Origin: Pyxicephalus adspersus
Taxonomy: Eukaryota; Chordata; Amphibia; Anura; Pyxicephalidae
Direction: 5' to 3'
Length of the DNA: 64,000 bases
Assembly: GCF_032062135.1 (NCBI RefSeq)
Contig: NC_092859.1
Location: 112,575,073-112,639,072 of the forward strand
The notes under the pieces are model-generated. The model was not told the origin of the DNA. It searched no databases and saw only the letters and a list, made by a program, of their open reading frames with translations. Position numbers and translations under genes: made by a program. The stretch's first letter is position 1; each line of letters opens with the position of its first letter. This document shows positions 20,901-33,700 of this stretch, in pieces.

Positions 20901-23900
20901 ACAATCCTTCCATTCTCTATAACCAACTCTTCTACTGGCTTGTTGAGCATGTAAGTTCCTCCATAAATGGCACTTAATCTGTAAAAAAAAAAAAAAAAAC
21001 TATTATATATTTATCTCCACATACATTCACACAGACATACATTGTCTGTGCCTACATTATACACACACTAAACACTTGTAACAACAACAAAAAGATAAAA
21101 CTGACTCGTTTAGATGAATCAGATCCGTTTCCCCATTTACTAGAACTAAATATATAAATCCTGTTTATTAAAAAATAATAACTCTTCTAGAGAAACTCTG
21201 AAAGATTCAATAGACTAGAGAGTTGTAATCACTTCCTTACCTTGCAAAACCTTGTGGCAGCTCTCCAAGGCCATAAAGTGGATAAAGATAAGGGCTTTTT
21301 CCATATCGCGCAAGGGATTCACTGTAAAGCTTAATCCTGTTTATAGTCTCAAGACAGGGCTGATTCAGATACCTACACAATAAAAAAAAATGTAACCGGT
21401 GTTAACCAGAATTATAGGTAAAATGTGGAAACATTTCTACTTTAAACGTGTGAAAGTCAATGAACTATGCAGTGAATGTTATCTATGCTTCAATTGACAA
21501 AGAAAGGAAGATGGATATACAGATCGATAACTATGTAATTTTGTGTCTTAATGGAAATATATGTGTACAGCCAACATCCTTTCCACTTTTGGAGTAAATA
21601 TGAAAGGGGCAAAATCTTTCCTTTGCTGTCCATGTCCAGCTGGGCCGATTTCTGGTCACTTTCTTTCCTGGATATGTAACAAGCAGGGCAGCAGAAGTCC
21701 ACAAAATGTACCTTTTAACAGATGACCCCCATTTGACAATATACTGTACTCTCACTTCTAGTTTTCGTAACAACCACAAAATGTGGGGTTTCCTGTCATT
21801 AGGGGGCCTTTTCATGAAGGCAAACAACTACGATGTTTCTGTTAACCACACACTGAAAGTGTAGAACGCCACAGACCACATCAGTGATATTTTTGTGTTT
21901 CAATACCATACGTTAGGACAATTAGAAGGTAATTCTACCTAGTAAGGACACAGATATTAAAATCTGACAGAAGATCTAATCCCTCTATAATCTATCTACC
22001 TCTGAGAAAAGGTAACTTTTTTTCTTGTTCATCTAAGCAGAGCCTGAAATGTGAAACTTCTGTGTTACTGCATACTGAATCACATTTTTAAAGTGAAAAG
22101 ATATGGCCAGCCATCAGGACATTTCACATTTTAATAGTACCCACCAGTGATGCCCCTTGTCCCCACTTATTTTTAGAATAACCCCTAAGCCTCTCAAACT
22201 TTATCTGCTCAAACCCAGATATTTTGGCTTTCATTTAGCTGGCTTGCATCAAAAAGTTGCTACATTTACTTTTGTGCTCTCCAAACTCTTCATATCATTG
22301 TCCAACCTACAAAAGAAACTGAAAGGCTTTGGGTCCTCACCAAAGCTTCAAACCTAATCTTCAATATTAATTATTAAGTTTTAAATTAATTTATTTATGC
22401 CAAGCCACAGGCTCCCTCCTAAGAGCCATAAACTGATGTCCTAATTACTTTTCAATTGGGCTACGGAGGTCAATAAATATTTGGGCATATTGCTGGAACC
22501 TGTACTCACTGATCTTTGAATTGTATCGGGGGAAACAAGCAGCCACAGCAGCTGACACATTACAGAAGGGGTCGGCAAACTCCGGCCTTTAGGTCAGATA
22601 CGGCCTAGCCGACAGTGTGGTGGCTCCCTTCCCTACTTACTGCGGCCGGCAATAACACTTCCGCCACCGGGGTAAATAAGGAACATTCCCTCTCCTCTGT
22701 ATGCATTGTGGAGGAGAGGGATTTCCCTTCAGGGGACGTTCCTGGTAGGGGCAGAGCTATTAGGGCGGGACTTGAGAGAGAATACAGCCTTGTGTGCTCC
22801 TGCCTACCCCTGAAATGGCCTAGTGGCCAAAAACATTTGCTGACCTCTGCATTACCGGATGACACTACCACCAGGTTGGAACAATGCTCACCCTTTGACA
22901 AGATTGAAATGATAGTGTGCGGGAGAGGGGGCAGTAAGATATTCTTTCTACATGCAATGCATAGTCATCTCCCCCCTTCAAGTTATACTTCACCCTATCT
23001 GATGGAATAGGAATCAGAACTAAGGGTCACTCTCTAACCATCTAAAAACAATAACATTAAAAATCATAATTTAACTACTTAAGTACTTTGTTGGGATGGA
23101 ATAGTGGTATACTTCAGGTTGTGTACACAACAGACTAATTAAACTAGAAAATTAAACATATGGCATGGTCCTCTCCTCCTGTGTCACTGTCTGTATCCGT
23201 CTGTCATTTGCAACCCCTATTTAATGTACAGCACTGCGTAATATGTTGGAGCTATATAAATCCTGTTTATTAATAATAATAATGTGTATAATTACAATTA
23301 CTCAGCATCTAGGTACAATAAAGAATAACTATAAAAAATAATTAATAAAAAAAAGAAAAAGAAAAGGAAACTCACTCATCAGTCCTGTACAGAGCCAGAG
23401 CATGACCTGTGAAATCAACAACATCCTGGCCCAAGTCAAACTTCTTGTAAACCTCTTGCATAGTAGTTTTCTTAGGGTCAACTCCTTCCATTGTTTTTGG
23501 ATCATTTTCATCATAATTTGCCACAAAGCCAAGGAACTTCTTAAACCTTCTCTTCTCGAACAAGCCCATCAAACCTTGAGTGGAGTAATAAACAGTTAAT
23601 GGTGGCCGTGATTTAATAAAGCTCTCCCAGACTGGAACAGATGGGACATGTCTAAAATGGGAGAACCTGGGTGATCCAGCAAACCAGAAATGGATTTCTT
23701 AAAATGATCTGCTATTTTTTGGCAAATGTTTTCAATCATGGACCAGTCCATTCCAGGTTTGCTGGATCAACGTGTATGTCTATATTCTCCAGTTTTGGAG
23801 AGCTTTAATAAATCAAAAGACCAAAGACCCCATAGAAAAAGATTATCAGTAACCCAATATAGTGACTGCTAGAACCAGATGTGATCCTAGCTGAAATAAA

Positions 23901-26900
23901 AGCTACTTACTGGATGCCAGAGCCTCTGCTTCTGTTGAAGGAACCTTGTAGATCTTTCCTCCTTTGTAAACAAAGCTGCCCTCAATTACCTTGAAATCCA
24001 GATAGCGGGTAACTTCAGTAAACAGAAGCATTTTCACCAACTGACCTGAAAAAGACGACAATGAGGCACCATTAGTACTAATATTTCAATATCTATAGCT
24101 AAAAGAGTTTCCATCAGGAAACTACCTCACAGATGAGAAGTATAAAACTGCAAAATGGAACATTTTTCAACAGACATGGGCAATTTAAAACTAGGTCATT
24201 GCTTTAGCCACAAACTTCAACTATTAAAACAAAGGCCAGGGGTTGGCCTTTAAAACCCCTGGAAATTAAAATTAGTTCTTATAGAACAGTCATGTGGCAG
24301 AAAAAAAAAAGTTATACATACATTAAATCTAAACTAGTAAAATGTGTCAGAAGCATCTCATACTATACAATAAACTATATTGTTTATTACTACATACTAT
24401 ATTACAGTGTTTTTCCCCTGTAATCATTTACAAATCTGATTATAATGACTCACAGACATTCACCACATTTCCCAAAGGTTTAATTATTTCCTTTTAGGAG
24501 TCCTTCTGATACCAAAATCTAGCATCAGAACCAGAAAGTGTTCTGTGTAACAGAGATGGTGCCATCAGATGGGTATTCCTGCTTGTTGACCCCGTAATTT
24601 ACAGACTGCAGGTTTTTTTCAACTTGGTTTGGCATTAACCCAGAGCCTTTAAATATCTGAGCAGAAAGTTGCTATATGTGTTTTCTATTGGAAGAATATT
24701 AGGTAACTGCACATTTATGGCACACTCACAGTGAATTTTGGTAGCAGCAAAAGAAATAAAGTTGTCACAGGTAGTAATAGTTCATCTGACAAAACAGTAG
24801 AGAACACAACAGATTTATATTTTTTTAGGGGCCATCTGTAATAAGCGTCTGTAAAATAATGAGAGACTCAGAGGTCCCATTTTTTTTGGTGCTTGCATAT
24901 GTACTTACTTAGAAGGAATTTATCTGCCTATGAACTGATGCTGAACTGACTACAGGAGGATTAAAATGGTCAAGATAATCTATCAGCCCTAAAAGGTTTA
25001 CAAGAAGATAAACTGCTTCTTACCCCCAGCCATAAGAAATTTAGGAACCAGATCAACGTTCCAGTCTCTTCCCCGTCCCATTGACTCTGGGGGGCTTCCA
25101 GGGATATTAAATGTTTTGTACAACTAAAAGATAAAATAAGGGTACAATAAACACTACATGGACAGAGAAGGAAATAAATCTAATTCAATACAGCTGATTA
25201 ACTAAAGAAAAAGAGTTTGCCTGGACAAAGAAAAAAATACAAAATTATTGGTATTCCAGTAACCCGACTCTCTCCTCTACAATCTATTATGCTGCAATCT
25301 CTTTGTAGTTCTCTTCATTGGCTTCAAATTCACCTTTAAATCAAATTCAATCAAATCCCTCCACAGTTCTTGTTCTACTTACCTTTATGACCTGTTAGAA
25401 AAATACTCCCCTAGCCGCTCTCTTCGCTCCTCCAACGACCTACTGACTTCCTCATTAATAACCTCATCACACGCACAGCTCCAAGACATTTCTAGAGCTG
25501 CCCCGACTCTCTGGAATGGTCTTCCTCGTTCTATTCGCCTTGCTCCTACTTTCTGCACTCAAAACCCATTTTTTCAAACTTGCCAACCCATCTTCTGTTT
25601 CCTAAACCCTCACTACTCCCCACCACTACATATCTCCCCTCTTATTGTGTGTAACTTCCCCCACCTGCAAGAGTGTAAGCTCTTGAGGCAGGATTCTCTC
25701 CTCCTCTTTTGTCACTGTCTGTATCTGGCTGTCATTTGCATTCCTTATTCAATATACAGCAGCTGCTTAATATGCTGGTGCTATATAAATGCTGTTTATA
25801 AATAATAATACATTTTTAAAAAAAATGTACAACATTTCTACGATATAAGAAAAAAAAAAGTTCTGGATGTTTTGTCTTTGGAAAACAATCTTCAAATACA
25901 AAAAAAATCCATGTTGATCTCCTAGAAAAGCAGTGAGCTCGTATTCTACTTCTATGAGCTAACAACCATGATTCTACTGGACTGAAGTATCCGCTTTGCC
26001 TGAGTTCTCCTCTGCTTGACTACAGAACACCTCTCTCCTTATGTTATGTTGATAAAGAGAGGGTGTTCTTTAGTTTAGCAGAACTGTGCAGACTGAGGAA
26101 ATTGCATTAGATTTCAGTGCAAATTAACTTATTTCACATAGTTAAACAAATTAACAAATATATGCTGGAGCACATTTTAATGCAAACAAGAGTTGAACTT
26201 GCATACCATTTAGTTCAATTTTTTCTATATTAACCAGAGAAACCACATTCCACTAAGGTTCCTTTTGAAAGTAGACAAGCTATCAAGTCATTAGTCACTA
26301 GGTTGTCATTAATAAACCAATAACTTCCATTACATATTATGTGTGCAGAAAAATAGAGTCGTCTTACATCTTCCAGGGGTGTGATGGAAGCACTTTCTCC
26401 ACCATAATAAGAATTGCGATCCATATGCAAGACCTTCTTGCCATTTACGGACATTATCCCTGACAGGATGCATTCCTACAAGATAAAACACAGGTATCTA
26501 TTATGAACAGAGAAAAGCAAAAAATAAAAATAAAACTGTACAGCTAATAGTTGTAGGCCACATAATTGGGGTAATAAAGGTGAAAATCCCAACTGTTTAA
26601 AAAAAAAATAAAATAAAAAAAAGGCTGGAGTAATCTCAAAATCATATGTTCTTATGCGTCCAAGTCTTGCAAGAGACAAAATGCCAGCTCCTAATTACAA
26701 GGCTGAACATGTGCGAAGAGATGGCCAGACTATGAACCTAATTAGGCACCTAGTCAGGCTAGGATTTAGGCCTAACTGATATTTACCAAATGTGGTAATT
26801 ATTAGACACAGATATCAACTACAACAAATGCTCAACAGTAGTTTGACAAAAAATAGAGACATTGGAAGAATTGCTGATTCTAGCACTGCAGCAGGCTTGG

Positions 26901-29900
26901 GGGTAAAGTGGTGTCAGACCAGAGGAGCAAACAATCTCTGCAATTCATGTTTTGGGCTGGCAGTGGGAAGCAATTAAACTACTACAGTTTTAGTTCAAAT
27001 CGCAATTAAGCATTTTGCTTAATATTCAAATCCTTTAACTAAATTTTGTAAAGCCAAAACTGAGAAGATGGGCTCTTACAGATAGGACCTGCTACGTCTT
27101 TTCTGCAATAAAGCAAACTTGGTTGGTGTCCTGATCATGCTTATGCACTGGAGTTGTGTCATTCCAGCTTGGCCAGACAAGACAGCCAAAGATCTCAAAA
27201 CCCAGAAATGGACTGAATAAAGATGTCAATGCAGGCAAAGGAGAAATGAGAATCAAGTTTACGTTTACTTTAAAACCATGTTGGGCTACACCAGAAATTC
27301 ATAACAAAAAATATTTCATCTTTTGATCATTTATGCAAAATACACAAAGAAAGTAGATCAATATATTGATTTCTTGTTATTTCAAACTGCTTCATACCTT
27401 TTACACATTCCAGGCAGACTCACCATAAAGGCCTATTTACCATAACTACAGCCACACCACATCAAAAAAAGAAAAAAAAAAGTTGAGACAAAAGTCATGC
27501 ACTTCTTTTGGTGTGCTGTTGTGTTAGACTAGTGGTCGCCAACCAGTGGTTTTGGTGCTCCGTGTCTCTGGCCGATGGCGCCCCCCTACGGGGTCAGGAG
27601 AAGGTCCCCACTAGGGAGTCCTTCTCAAAGCGGGGTCCAGAGACAAGGACCGCTTTCCCTGTATGGATCCCAGGCTCAGGGCGGTGGGTGGGTTGCAACT
27701 CTGGACACAACCCACCCACTTTCCCATAGAGGGATCGACTGATATATGAAAATTAAAGCGTACCTAAACTCAGAATTTTCACTTAACATAAAAGGTTAAA
27801 TAAAAATTAGGTTTGAATTTATATTCTTGTAATTAATATGCATTGTCTGTAAAAGTCCAAGTTGCAGAGGTAGATTCTCAGATTTTGTGTATTTGTTCAA
27901 AGATTTATGGATGTAGCCTTGCATCAAACTAACAGGCTGGTTAAACTTCAAAAGTGTTAATAAAAATTCTTTTTTTTTTTTTTTTTTTGTTTTTTTTTTT
28001 TCTGCAACACCAAAAACAAAATCACCTAGGTGATCGAGAATGAATGGGATCGTAGAGCCTCCCGGGAGGCTCTTGGCTGCTCCTTCTGTGAATGCCTGAG
28101 CATCAAAAGGGAGAAGGAGCCTTTTCATCAAAAGGGAAAAAAGTTTTTTCCCAATCTACGCCAGCCGAGATAGGCGTTAAAAACACCCGGAAGAGGAGAA
28201 GATGGTGGCGCCATCCAGATACCAGATCTTTAGGGTGAATACGTTTTTTTCCTCGCAGTTTACTTCCGCTTTAAAGTGGAACTAAACCCATGATTACTCA
28301 CCTAACCTCTTTCTATTACAAGGTGCTGCCATCTTTCTTCTTTACTTGAAGATGATCTCCAACAATGTTGAGAGGACGTAACACTCATACGAACGGAAGA
28401 GAGTTCAATAATTCCCGGCACGCAATGGAAGCCAAGATTGCCAGTTCTCCCTGGCAACCAATGCAGGGCTGCACATGCAGAGCTTAGCAACAGCTGGGCG
28501 GTAATTAGGCAGGTAAGAAAAATGATTGCACTTGTTGTTTTATCATATGCTCAATTTAAATTGTCCAGGTCTGAAACAGGTTCACTATAATGAACATGGT
28601 AATGATTACAAAAAGAATTATAAAAACAAAACTGTTGCACACATTTCGAATTACTGAACATATAAAAAGGAAGAAAGAAAAGAAACGGAAAAAAAAACAG
28701 AAAACACACACACACACACACACACAACAGCATACAATATGCAAAAGAAAAAAGTCTTTGGTAGCTCTATTCAGAAAAACAACAGCATAACAGGAAAAAA
28801 CCTCCCCAGATTCTATGATCTGAAACATTTACCATGTCAGCACAATGTTGAAGGTTAATAGTTCAACAGGGTAGTAAAGAGATAAATCACAATCACTTGT
28901 TTACACTTTAATACAAATCCTACAACACAGTGAAAATTTGCCTTTTCCATGCAAGGCAAAGCAAAAAGGTTTTTTACAGCTCAATACTCTAGCTACATAT
29001 ACTTACTTCCCCCCTTTACTCCCTTTCAGCTCTTTTCACCCGCGGAAGAAAGTAAAAGAAGAAAGTCTGAAACAGGTAAAACACACAATGCTTTGCTGGC
29101 TCATTTTTAAATATACTTGTAGAGGCAGCACGTTATCATATATGACTATGATCTTTATAAAAACGCTCTAATCTTGGTTTCAAGGGGAAGTGAAGGATGT
29201 GACAAATACATTTACGTCAGGTTCTTGAACACCATCATAACAAAAGACATCCAGATGTCTGGACCCTATAGTAGTGGATCCCCAAAAATTAAAGCCTAAC
29301 CCTTTGATTCATGTCAGCTCAGCATGTGAAAAAATAAATTCCTGGGGCATTAAAAGGAAAAAAGCAAGTGTGCAAAGAATTGGGCCCCTTTCAGAATTCA
29401 TCTACCATCTTTATTATGTGTCAGAGGGTTCGACAATTGCTACAAATATGGAAAAAACACCAAATGACACCCTGGATAAAAATACAAGTATGCCAACCAT
29501 TCAGACCATGTTGCTGATTAATTTAGAAAAAAATTTACCAATGACTCAAAGATTTCCCCTTACACACTAAAACAGGATATCTAAACCTTAAAGTTGTCAG
29601 GAAGTGGAGGTCACCCATTTAAAGTTACACAGAAATTGGAGAATCTATGACTACAACAGTTACATGACAACAAAAACTAACAATTCCTAATGCAGAGTCA
29701 GCCCTCCTAAACATACAATCACTTTATCCTACAGTGAACACACACCACCATCATCTTAATATTTCAGAAACTGACGAACTGCTGGGATTTTCACACACAA
29801 TCATCTCTGCAGTTTACGATGAATGGTCGAAAAAAAGTGGTTGGTGGTCCTCAGGGCCAAAATGCCTTGTTGATGCCAGAGGTAAAGAGGAGAATGGCCA

Positions 29901-30717
29901 GGCTGGTTCTAGTTGATAGAAAACAGTATTTTTTATTTTCATCGGGGTAGTGTGTGGTGGATATCTTTGATTTTTTGCTTAATATTTTGATTGTGCCTAA
30001 CCCTGGTTTATATAGGTATTTGAATAAAAGACTTTTTGAGTTTTCGGCACAAATATTGAAAATATAATTGGTAGTACAAGATTCATACAAAATTATGAAA
30101 GAAAATATTTAATACCGGGATACTATATGTATGTACTGGAATATACTATAAACTGTATTTCTAGCAATTCTTAAACAAAATATATTTATAACTAGAATGT
30201 ATATTTCACCGCAAGAAAACAGTTTTGTCCCGCTTCTGTCAAGTTCCAACCGTGATCCACTTGATCCTATATGAGATACTGCTTATCATAACAATCATGC
30301 TGGCTCCTTTCATTCATCTCTAACTCTCTGTATATACTTCCAGACAAAACATATAGAGAGCGTCCCTGCTCTCACCCGACTTACAGGGACGGGGGCACCC
30401 TGGAACTCTGGGGTGCAACTTAGGCAAGCCTACCCTTCGCTGGGGACAGCTTTGCCCTTTCCCCGTATATCCCCGTCTTCTTAGACGGGGATGCTGTGCT
30501 GGAGACGGCTGCTTGCCTTTTCTAGCACTGAGCCGAGTGACAGGAGACCCGTCCTCTCCCAACAAGTGACGAGGTACGAGTGGGTGGCGCTTTACGCGCT
30601 GCCACCCATCCCGGCGTCACCAGGCCAGCCCCCACAGGCATCCCCATGCTGCCTACGTGCACATGGAGTATGGGAGGTCCCTAGGTCCCTAGCCATCCTC
30701 CTATTAAGAAATCCTGT

Positions 30718-30752
<35 letters not shown>

Positions 30753-33700
30753 GGAGGATGCCTTAGGAACCTTTAACAAGGCTGTATCTAAACAAGCAAA
30801 CAATCCTCTCCAGCACCAACAAGAGGAGATTTCTCTGTAGAATCCAGGTATATTTCATTTATGGGTACTTCTGCTTTCATTGAATACAATTTATTATGAT
30901 TATGAATACTATACCTAATAGAAAAAAACAAAATATTGTTTTATTCTTAGTATGGTACCTACGCTGTGGAAGCTTACATGGCAAACCTACTTTGCCGACT
31001 GTATCTGCTAGGGATTATTTACTATCTCTTCCCTGGAAACTGAGACCTGTTTGACCTGTGCTACTATTCAGCATTACATTAGAAATAGAGTTTACTTCAT
31101 CTACAGGTAGGACAGCAATTCCTACTTACTTTTCAACCTTACTTATATGATTACATATAAATATATACCGTATTTTTCGCTCTATAAGACGCTCCGGAAT
31201 ATAAGACGCACNNNNNNNNNNNNNNNNNNNNNNNNNNNNNNNNNNNNNNNNNNNNNNNNNNNNNNNNNNNNNNNNNNNNNNNNNNNNNNNNNNNNNNNNN
31301 NNNNNNNNNNNNNNNNNNNNNNNNNNNNNNNNNNNNNNNNNNNNNNNNNNNNNNNNNNNNNNNNNNNNNNNNNNNNNNNNNNNNNNNNNNNNNNNNNNNN
31401 NNNNNNNNNNNNNNNNNNNNNNNNNNNNNNNNNNNNNNNNNNNNNNNNNNNNNNNNNNNNNNNNNNNNNNNNNNNNNNNNNNNNNNNNNNNNNNNNNNNN
31501 NNNNNNNNNNNNNNNNNNNNNNNNNNNNNNNNNNNNNNNNNNNNNNNNNNNNNNNNNNNNNNNNNNNNNNNNNNNNNNNNNNNNNNNNNNNNNNNNNNNN
31601 NNNNNNNNNNNNNNNNNNNNNNNNNNNNNNNNNNNNNNNNNNNNNNNNNNNNNNNNNNNNNNNNNNNNNNNNNNNNNNNNNNNNNNNNNNNNNNNNNNNN
31701 NNNNNNNNNNNNNNNNNNNNNNNNNNNNNNNNNNNNNNNNNNNNNNNNNNNNNNNNNNNNNNNNNNNNNNNNNNNNNNNNNNNNNNNNNNNNNNNNNNNN
31801 NNNNNNNNNNNNNNNNNNNNNNNNNNNNNNNNNNNNNNNNNNNNNNNNNNNNNNNNNNNNNNNNNNNNNNNNNNNNNNNNNNNNNNNNNNNNNNNNNNNN
31901 NNNNNNNNNNNNNNNNNNNNNNNNNNNNNNNNNNNNNNNNNNNNNNNNNNNNNNNNNNNNNNNNNNNNNNNNNNNNNNNNNNNNNNNNNNNNNNNNNNNN
32001 NNNNNNNNNNNNNNNNNNNNNNNNNNNNNNNNNNNNNNNNNNNNNNNNNNNNNNNNNNNNNNNNNNNNNNNNNNNNNNNNNNNNNNNNNNNNNNNNNNNN
32101 NNNNNNNNNNNNNNNNNNNNNNNNNNNNNNNNNNNNNNNNNNNNNNNNNNNNNNNNNNNNNNNNNNNNNNNNNNNNNNNNNNNNNNNNNNNNNNNNNNNN
32201 TATGATCTATGTATATAGTACAGTCTTCTAAAAGTCAGATTTATTTGTATCTACTTCACTAAATAATATACAAATGGTGTCACTTTCTATCAACTCTACT
32301 ATTTGAATGAAATTGGATGTAACATATGATTTCTGTACTGTTTAACAATGCAGTGTATTGAACCTTTACATTTATGTTTGTAAATTTAGATCACCTGAAC
32401 CCTTATGTATACAGAACTTTTTGTTGACCTATCACTACCCCTGAGAAGCCCACTATGGCGAAACCCGTAGGGTACCATGGTTGATATGAATGGGTTCATA
32501 CCTACTTACACCATTTCATGGTGATGTATAGTTGTTTAATGTCAGTTGAAATCTGTATAGCGCCTTAGTAGGCCTGAACAAAACCTTGTATGTATCACAA
32601 GAAACTATTGTGACATACAGAGAAAAGAATATAATTTTCTTTCATAATTTTGTATGAAACTTGTACTACCAATTATAATTTCAATATTTGTGCTAAAACT
32701 CTATCTTTCTCTGACTTTTATTCAAATACCGATAGAAAACAGTAATATAATGACCACTCATTACAACTGGGATATGCAGAAATGCATCTCTAAAAGCTCA
32801 ACACATTAAAGCTGATGGACTACACGAGCAAGAGATCACATTGGGTGCCATTCCTGTTAGCAAAAAAAAGGAACCTGAATCTATAATTCACACGGGCTCA
32901 TCAAACTTGGACATAAAAAGATTGGAAAACCATTGCCTGGTCTGATGAGTGTCAATTTCTGGAGAAACATTTGCATGGTAGGGTCAGAATTTGTCATCAA
33001 TAACATGAAAGCATGGATCCATATTGCCTGGTATTTAGTTGTGTAAGACAACTGAGACAAACTTTGAGCCTTTTAGTACCAACTAATCATCGTTTAAATG
33101 CCACAGCCAGCCATGTCCATCCCTTCATCCTGCAGTATACCCATCTTATGATGGCTACTTCCAGCAGGATTATGTTCCATGGTACAAATATCTCAAAGTG
33201 GTTTCTTAAACATAACAAGGAGTTCACTGTATTTAAACAGTCTCCAAACTCACCAGATCTAAGGTCAACAGTGCACTTTTGAGATGTGATGAACTGGAAA
33301 ATTTGAATCAAGCAGTTGAAAAAACTGCAGCAACTGAATTATACTACTTTGACAATACAGACCAAAAGCCCTGAGAAACATTTCCAGCACCTTGCTGAAT
33401 CTATGCCATCAGGAACAGCAAGGTAAATGAGGCTCCAACTTGGTATTAGCAAGATGTACCTAATAAAATGGCCAATACATGTATGCTTCGATAGCCTGTG
33501 TATTTGGGGTGAAAGACAAGACAAAGTTCACTGTGTAGGAATATATTATTCCACCGAGGCACTAGTAAATAAAGATATGAAATAATCAGTAAATAAACAC
33601 CAGCAGAACACAGAACCTTTCGGGGGTTCCTATGTCTCGCATTCCGGGAGGCCCCTGGCGGCTCCTTCTGCGAATGCTCGATTTTGGGTATGTGCAGGAG

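Noticed and set aside
31147..32205. A 352-codon open frame
   Set aside because: It is almost entirely N; no codons are readable.
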